Positions 41,288 to 45,456 of a stretch of DNA of 45,456 nt are shown here, in pieces (position 1 is the stretch's first letter; each line of letters starts with the position of its first letter). A model generated the notes under the pieces. The model was not told the origin of the DNA and did not search any database. It worked only from the letters and a program-made list of their open reading frames with translations. Origin of the DNA: Treponema sp. (GTDB lineage: Bacteria; Spirochaetota; Spirochaetia; Treponematales; Breznakiellaceae); the NCBI GenBank assembly GCA_031254315.1, contig JAIRUQ010000126.1, positions 1-45,456 of the forward strand, in the 5' to 3' direction. The position numbers were made by a program, and so were the translations under genes.

Positions 41288-41616
41288 ATGCCCTCTCTCC
41301 ACTGGCTGACAAAAGAAACCGACCTCAAAGCCGCCGCCAATACGGAGTAACGTTTGCCGGTAGAGGAAGAAACACACAGTCACAGCGATCCTGACACTGA
41401 AAATATAATCGTTCAAGGCGACAACCTTGAATCCCTAAAAGCCCTTTTGCCCTTCTATGCAGGACAGGTAAAATGCATTTACATTGATCCGCCCTATACG
41501 GTTCCGCTAATGTATACCGTACACAACTTCCCGACTATTTAACCAATGTAGAAAAAGCCTATTTAGATACATTAAAAAAGATGCAAAAGAAACTAAAAGT
41601 CGGAAGCGTAGATTAA
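41288..41616 (+). pseudogene. Broken type III restriction methylase (mod) remnant
   Basis: ATG 41288 reads MPSLHWLTKETDLKAAANTE, then a TAA, then in the same frame PVEEETHSHSDPDTENIIVQ followed by GDNLESLKALLPFYAGQVKC and IYIDPPYT, the N-terminus and motif IV (DPPY) of type III N6-adenine methylases. After DPPYT the frame shifts into LPDYLTNVEKAYLDTLKK and stops at 41616. A whole Mod protein has about 600 residues, so most is deleted. A premature stop plus a large deletion means no active enzyme. Confidence 0.8.
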
Positions 41617-41665
41617 GCTATGAATTTATACCCATTGCTAATAAACTTGTTTTTATTCATAAAAC

Positions 41666-44083
41666 ATGATAGTTTATAAGCTAATGGCAGATTACAGTAG
41701 TGTACAAAAAGAAGAAACTCTCAAAGCTCAAGTTTTCCGTGATTTTTTCAACAAGTCAAAATACGCCTATGAACCTGACACCGGAAATATAGATTTTATT
41801 GTTACCGATACAAAACTGCAAAAGGACAGCATTTTCAAACACCACTACCTGTGGGCGGAAGCGAAAAAGGGAGTGCAGGACGTTCCTATAATGCTGACCC
41901 AATTGGTATTGACGATAAAAAAGACCTACGACAAAGGCGACCAATTACCTCCCCCATACATTGGCTGTTTTGACACAAAGAAAATCGCCTTTGTGCCGTT
42001 TCACGACATATTACCTATTTTCCATGAAAGCGATTTTAACTGGAATATCACCCCAAGCAACCACGAGACCGATGACTTTCAAAAAGCAAAAAAGAAAATT
42101 GCAAAATTGATACTGAAAAATCTTGCAATCTATCATTTTTACGATGATAAAAACGAAATAGTTGATTTTATCAATAATAATCTTGTTCCTGGGGCGTTAA
42201 ACGCCAAAAGTCAGATAACAAAAAATAATTTTGCTCATATTTATAATAAATGGGTCAAAGAAGTAAAACCTTTTATCAATATTCCCAAAGATGAATGGAA
42301 CGAGCTTAGAAATGCCGGAATACTTGACTGTGATTTTTACCGTGCCGACATGATGAGTAGCGAAGGCGATACTATTACAGAGAAATTAAAAATTATTCTT
42401 GAGAAAGACAATTATAAATTGAAAGAGAGCATAAAAGGTCGTCTCTTTTCAACAACGATTGACTTTTCCGATGGAGGCGTTGCCTACCGCCAGTTCTGGA
42501 ATAAATACGAACGTCCTCCCGCACAGGAATATCAGCAGTACATTATCGACCGCAGGGACTTGCTTGTGCCGCAAAATATCCGTGAAATAAAGGGCTCATT
42601 TTTTACCCCCGCAATTTGGGTAGAAAAATCGCAGGAGTATCTGGAAGCCGTATTCGGTAAAAACTGGCAGGATGAATATGTGGTTTGGGATTGCGCCGCA
42701 GGAACAGGAAACCTTTTAGCAGGGCTTGTCAACAAATACAATTTATGGGCTTCCACGATTGACCAGCCTGATGTTGACACCATGCACGCCCTGATTGATG
42801 ACGGTTTCAATCTGTTACACGATCAGGTGTTCCAGTTTGATTTTTTGAATGACAGTTTTGACAAACTGCCTAAAGTCCTGAAAGACATTATTGATGATCC
42901 TGAAAAGCGAAAGAAACTTATTATTTATATCAATCCGCCGTATGCGGAAGCGGCTAATCATGGAAACAGAATGAATAAAGCACAAGTAACATCAATACAC
43001 AGGACTAGTGAAAAGTATAAACTTACTCTTGGTCGTGGTATAAATGAACTTTTCGCAAACTTTTTTGTCAGAATATATCATGAAATCCCCGATACTCATC
43101 TTGCATCTTTTAGCACATTAAAATATATAAACTCACAAAATTTTATTAAATTTCGAGAATATTTTCTTGCAGAATTTAAGGCTGGTTTTATATGTCCAGC
43201 AAATACTTTTGATAACGTGAACGGCAAATTCCCTGTTGGATTTTTGATATGGGATTTATCAAGAAAAAAATCAATTTCAAAAATCACCACAGAAGTATTT
43301 GATTACAACGATAAATTATTGCAATATATAAAGCAAGAGAAAAAATCATTTTATGCTACTAATACAAAAACGTTTATCATAGATTGGTTAAGAACTTTTT
43401 TTGATGATTCTTTGGATATTTTAGGATTCATGAGAATACAGGGAGTAGATTTCCAGCAAAATAATACGATATTCATAACAAGTAAACCATCGGAAGCTGA
43501 TATTAGAGAATCGAAGATAACAAAAATTACAAAAAACAATCTCATTGAAATGTGTATATATCTTACAATACGGCAATGTATTGAGGCAACATGGCTTAAT
43601 AATCGCGACCAATTTTTACTCCCAAAAGAGAGTTACAAGAATGACAATATGTTTCATTATGATTGTCTTATCTTTTCATTGTTTCATAGTCAAAATCATA
43701 TAGAATCTATTCATGGGACAAACCATTGGATTCCATTCACTGAAAAAGAAGTAAACGCCAAAACTAAATTTCAGTCTAATTTTATGAGTGATTTTCTCAA
43801 AGAAAAGACCTTTAGCCCCGAAGCGCAGGAAGTTCTCAATTCCGGCAGGGAATTATGGAGTTATTATCATACAAAAATCGCCAATAACCGTACCGCTACG
43901 GTAGACGCTTCATTTTATGACATTCGGGAGTTCTTTCAGGGGCGTTCAGAAAAAGGCACAATGAAACAAAAGTCCGATGATGAAACATACAATACACTGA
44001 TCAAAAGCCTGCGTCAAAATTTGTCCGTTCTAGCAGAAAAGATAAAACCAAAAGTGTATGAATACGGCTTTTTGGTGGAGTGA
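41666..44083 (+). CDS. Single-polypeptide restriction nuclease/N6-adenine methylase
   Basis: 805 residues. Near the N-terminus, D43 and W63-A-E65-A-K67-K look like a PD-(D/E)xK nuclease site; a helical spacer follows; then the methylase core: GSFFTP (310-315), motif I WDCAAGTGN (341-349) and motif IV INPPY (422-426). The C-terminal third is likely target recognition. This layout fits type IIG-like enzymes (Eco57I type), which cut and methylate DNA with one chain. No ribosome site is evident for ATG 41666 or for a second ATG at 41684. Followed seven bases later by an AbiH gene. Confidence 0.82.
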   Translation: MIVYKLMADYSSVQKEETLKAQVFRDFFNKSKYAYEPDTGNIDFIVTDTKLQKDSIFKHHYLWAEAKKGVQDVPIMLTQLVLTIKKTYDKGDQLPPPYIGCFDTKKIAFVPFHDILPIFHESDFNWNITPSNHETDDFQKAKKKIAKLILKNLAIYHFYDDKNEIVDFINNNLVPGALNAKSQITKNNFAHIYNKWVKEVKPFINIPKDEWNELRNAGILDCDFYRADMMSSEGDTITEKLKIILEKDNYKLKESIKGRLFSTTIDFSDGGVAYRQFWNKYERPPAQEYQQYIIDRRDLLVPQNIREIKGSFFTPAIWVEKSQEYLEAVFGKNWQDEYVVWDCAAGTGNLLAGLVNKYNLWASTIDQPDVDTMHALIDDGFNLLHDQVFQFDFLNDSFDKLPKVLKDIIDDPEKRKKLIIYINPPYAEAANHGNRMNKAQVTSIHRTSEKYKLTLGRGINELFANFFVRIYHEIPDTHLASFSTLKYINSQNFIKFREYFLAEFKAGFICPANTFDNVNGKFPVGFLIWDLSRKKSISKITTEVFDYNDKLLQYIKQEKKSFYATNTKTFIIDWLRTFFDDSLDILGFMRIQGVDFQQNNTIFITSKPSEADIRESKITKITKNNLIEMCIYLTIRQCIEATWLNNRDQFLLPKESYKNDNMFHYDCLIFSLFHSQNHIESIHGTNHWIPFTEKEVNAKTKFQSNFMSDFLKEKTFSPEAQEVLNSGRELWSYYHTKIANNRTATVDASFYDIREFFQGRSEKGTMKQKSDDETYNTLIKSLRQNLSVLAEKIKPKVYEYGFLVE

Positions 44084-44089
44084 AGGAAT

Positions 44090-45166
44090 TTGAATAAAAT
44101 AATACTTATAGGCAATGGTTTCGACTTGGCTCATGGTTTAAAAACAAGATATAAAGACTTTATTGATGATTTTTGGGAGAAAGAGAAAGAAAAAGTTATT
44201 GCTGAAACTAGAAAAGATAGCGATAATTTTGTTTACACAGATGAAACTATCACAATGATAAGTCCTTGCCATCCATCAACGCTACCTCAAGAGATTCATA
44301 ATAATGAAAGGGGGTACAAATGGTTTTATAAAAATTCAGAATCAGGTTATGGTAAACATATTAATGATAGACTTATTAAATTAAGTGTTACCTTTAAAAA
44401 TGTCTTTATAAAGGAAATCACTGAAAAAACAGATCTGGAAGATTGGGTTGACATAGAGGAAGAATATTATTCTGCGTTAAAAAAATGTTTGGATGATGAA
44501 AATGAAGAAAGAATTATAAAATTAAATAAGGATTTTTTAGCTGTACAAAAAGCGTTAGAAAAATATTTATTAAACCAAACGAAAGAAATTACTAATGCAT
44601 CTCCAAAAATTAAGGAAAATTTAATTTCTTTATTAAATCATCCTATAAATGATGGTGATGATATATTAATTCTAAACTTTAACTATACAAATACCGAATG
44701 TTACTATATAGAATCTTCCTCAGACTATTTCCCAAACAGAATAGAATGTATTCATATTCATGGAGAGTTAAGAAATAAAGATAATAGTATTATTTTTGGT
44801 TACGATGATGATATTGATGATAAATTTAAACGTATCGAACAACAAAATAACAACAACTTTCTTAAAAATGTAAAATTACTTAAATATTTGGAAACAGATA
44901 ATTATAAAAGATTACTAAATTTTATCAATCGTGAAAAATTTCAAGTGTTTATCATGGGGCTCTCTTGCGGTATTTCAGACAGGACTTTGTTAAATAAAAT
45001 ATTCGAAGATGAAAATTGTATATCAATACAGGTATTCTATCATAAAGAGGAAGATGGTACAGATGACTATTACGACAAGATAAGCAATATATCCCGAAGT
45101 TTTACCAAGAGGACCTTAATGATAGAAAAGGTTGCCAATAAAAAAGACAGTAAGCCATTAACATAG
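44090..45166 (+). CDS. AbiH-family abortive infection protein
   Basis: 358 residues. The opening NKIILIGNGFDLAHGLKTRY is the nucleotide-binding-like signature of the AbiH family, and HIHGELRNKDNSIIFGYDDD near 220 is also typical. AbiH was found as a phage-resistance protein of lactococci; its mechanism is not known. Starts at TTG 44090 just after the methylase stop, with AAGGAA upstream, so it is translated with the restriction gene. AT-rich like the rest of the island. Confidence 0.85.
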   Translation: MNKIILIGNGFDLAHGLKTRYKDFIDDFWEKEKEKVIAETRKDSDNFVYTDETITMISPCHPSTLPQEIHNNERGYKWFYKNSESGYGKHINDRLIKLSVTFKNVFIKEITEKTDLEDWVDIEEEYYSALKKCLDDENEERIIKLNKDFLAVQKALEKYLLNQTKEITNASPKIKENLISLLNHPINDGDDILILNFNYTNTECYYIESSSDYFPNRIECIHIHGELRNKDNSIIFGYDDDIDDKFKRIEQQNNNNFLKNVKLLKYLETDNYKRLLNFINREKFQVFIMGLSCGISDRTLLNKIFEDENCISIQVFYHKEEDGTDDYYDKISNISRSFTKRTLMIEKVANKKDSKPLT

Positions 45167-45225
45167 ACAAGAATGCCTCAATGCCCTACCTCTTTTAATC
45201 AATTGCTCTACTTCAGGTAAGCCCA

Positions 45226-45254
45226 TTGATTTTTCCCTTATTCTGTATTATCAT
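45226..45254 (+). promoter_or_regulatory. Promoter of the tautomerase gene
   Basis: TTGATT (45226-45231), 17 bases, TATCAT (45249-45254). The start would be near the ribosome site GAAGGAG (45261-45267), giving a leader of about 14 bases. Confidence 0.5.
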
Positions 45255-45274
45255 AATATAGAAGGAGCGAAAAT

Positions 45275-45456
45275 ATGCCGCACATAGTTATTAAAACAAT
45301 CGCCGGACCATCGGAGAAACAGCTTGAGTCTGCCGCCAAACAAATCAGCGCCATTGTAAACAAGACATTGGGAAAACCGGAAAAGTATATTTCGGTTTCT
45401 GTAGAAGAATACTCTTTCGGCGAATGGGAAGGTGTGTTTAACGAATACATAAAAGA
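45275..45456 (+). CDS. Tautomerase (4-oxalocrotonate type), cut by window end
   Basis: 60 codons are visible before the edge, starting MPHIVIKTIAGPSEKQ and including GKPEKYISVSVEEYSFGEW. Proline 2, exposed after Met removal, is the catalytic base of 4-oxalocrotonate tautomerase/PptA-like enzymes, and the SVSVEE strand is typical. GAAGGAG precedes the ATG. Only the last residues seem missing. The core-like GC suggests the island ends at about 45166. Confidence 0.85.
   Translation, partial: MPHIVIKTIAGPSEKQLESAAKQISAIVNKTLGKPEKYISVSVEEYSFGEWEGVFNEYIK

Overview
The window looks like the chromosome of a spirochaete, most likely a Treponema-type bacterium. This is an inference, because there is no rRNA in the window. 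It rests on three things: a nucleoside kinase carrying a synthetase-like TGS/second-additional-domain N-terminus, the tig-clpP-clpX-lon order, and many small lipoproteins and membrane proteins of low complexity. Core genes have moderate GC; accessory genes are visibly AT-rich.

Layout. 1-1640: a gene end, a small lipoprotein and a PIN-toxin/partner pair (minus strand). 1645-10345: an eight-gene, tightly overlapping operon valS - HD hydrolase - dxs - cdaA - cdaR - acpS - DUF2225 - truA, linking tRNA charging and modification, isoprenoid and lipid precursor supply, and c-di-AMP synthesis. 10538-15963: a polyamine ABC transporter potABCD with a second potD behind a terminator and a palindromic repeat element. 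15988-19154: rpmB and a run of hypothetical secreted proteins. 19210-24846 (minus): nucleoside kinase, NAD salvage (pncA, pncB) and fatty-acid synthesis (accD, accA). 25059-28925: tRNA-Thr, tRNA-Leu, tRNA-Lys, a metallophosphoesterase and a DUF4143 AAA ATPase behind two CRP-consensus palindromes. 28923-31656: AT-rich membrane and secreted proteins built from internal repeats. 31759-37633: trigger factor, ClpP, ClpX and Lon, the protein quality-control cluster. 37643-45166: an accessory, defence-like island with decaying genes (RhuM-like, type III methylase and antitoxin-like remnants), a YhcG/DUF1016 nuclease, a small basic protein with an unknown 355-residue protein, a one-polypeptide restriction-methylase and an AbiH protein. 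A tautomerase gene is cut by the window end.

The most unusual signals are regulatory. Five genes (valS, nucleoside kinase, pncA, accD, DUF4143 ATPase) have a near-consensus -35/-10 promoter whose -10 box ends only 5-9 bases before the start codon, with no Shine-Dalgarno sequence, so their mRNAs should be leaderless or nearly so. The lon promoter is abutted by a 32-bp near-perfect palindrome, the toxin-pair promoter holds a palindrome between its -35 and -10 boxes, and the ATPase gene has tandem TGTGA-N6-TCACA sites. A small domain found beside the PIN toxin recurs twice more: once fused to a membrane protein and once as a frameshifted relic. All functional statements come from reading motifs by eye; no database search was run.
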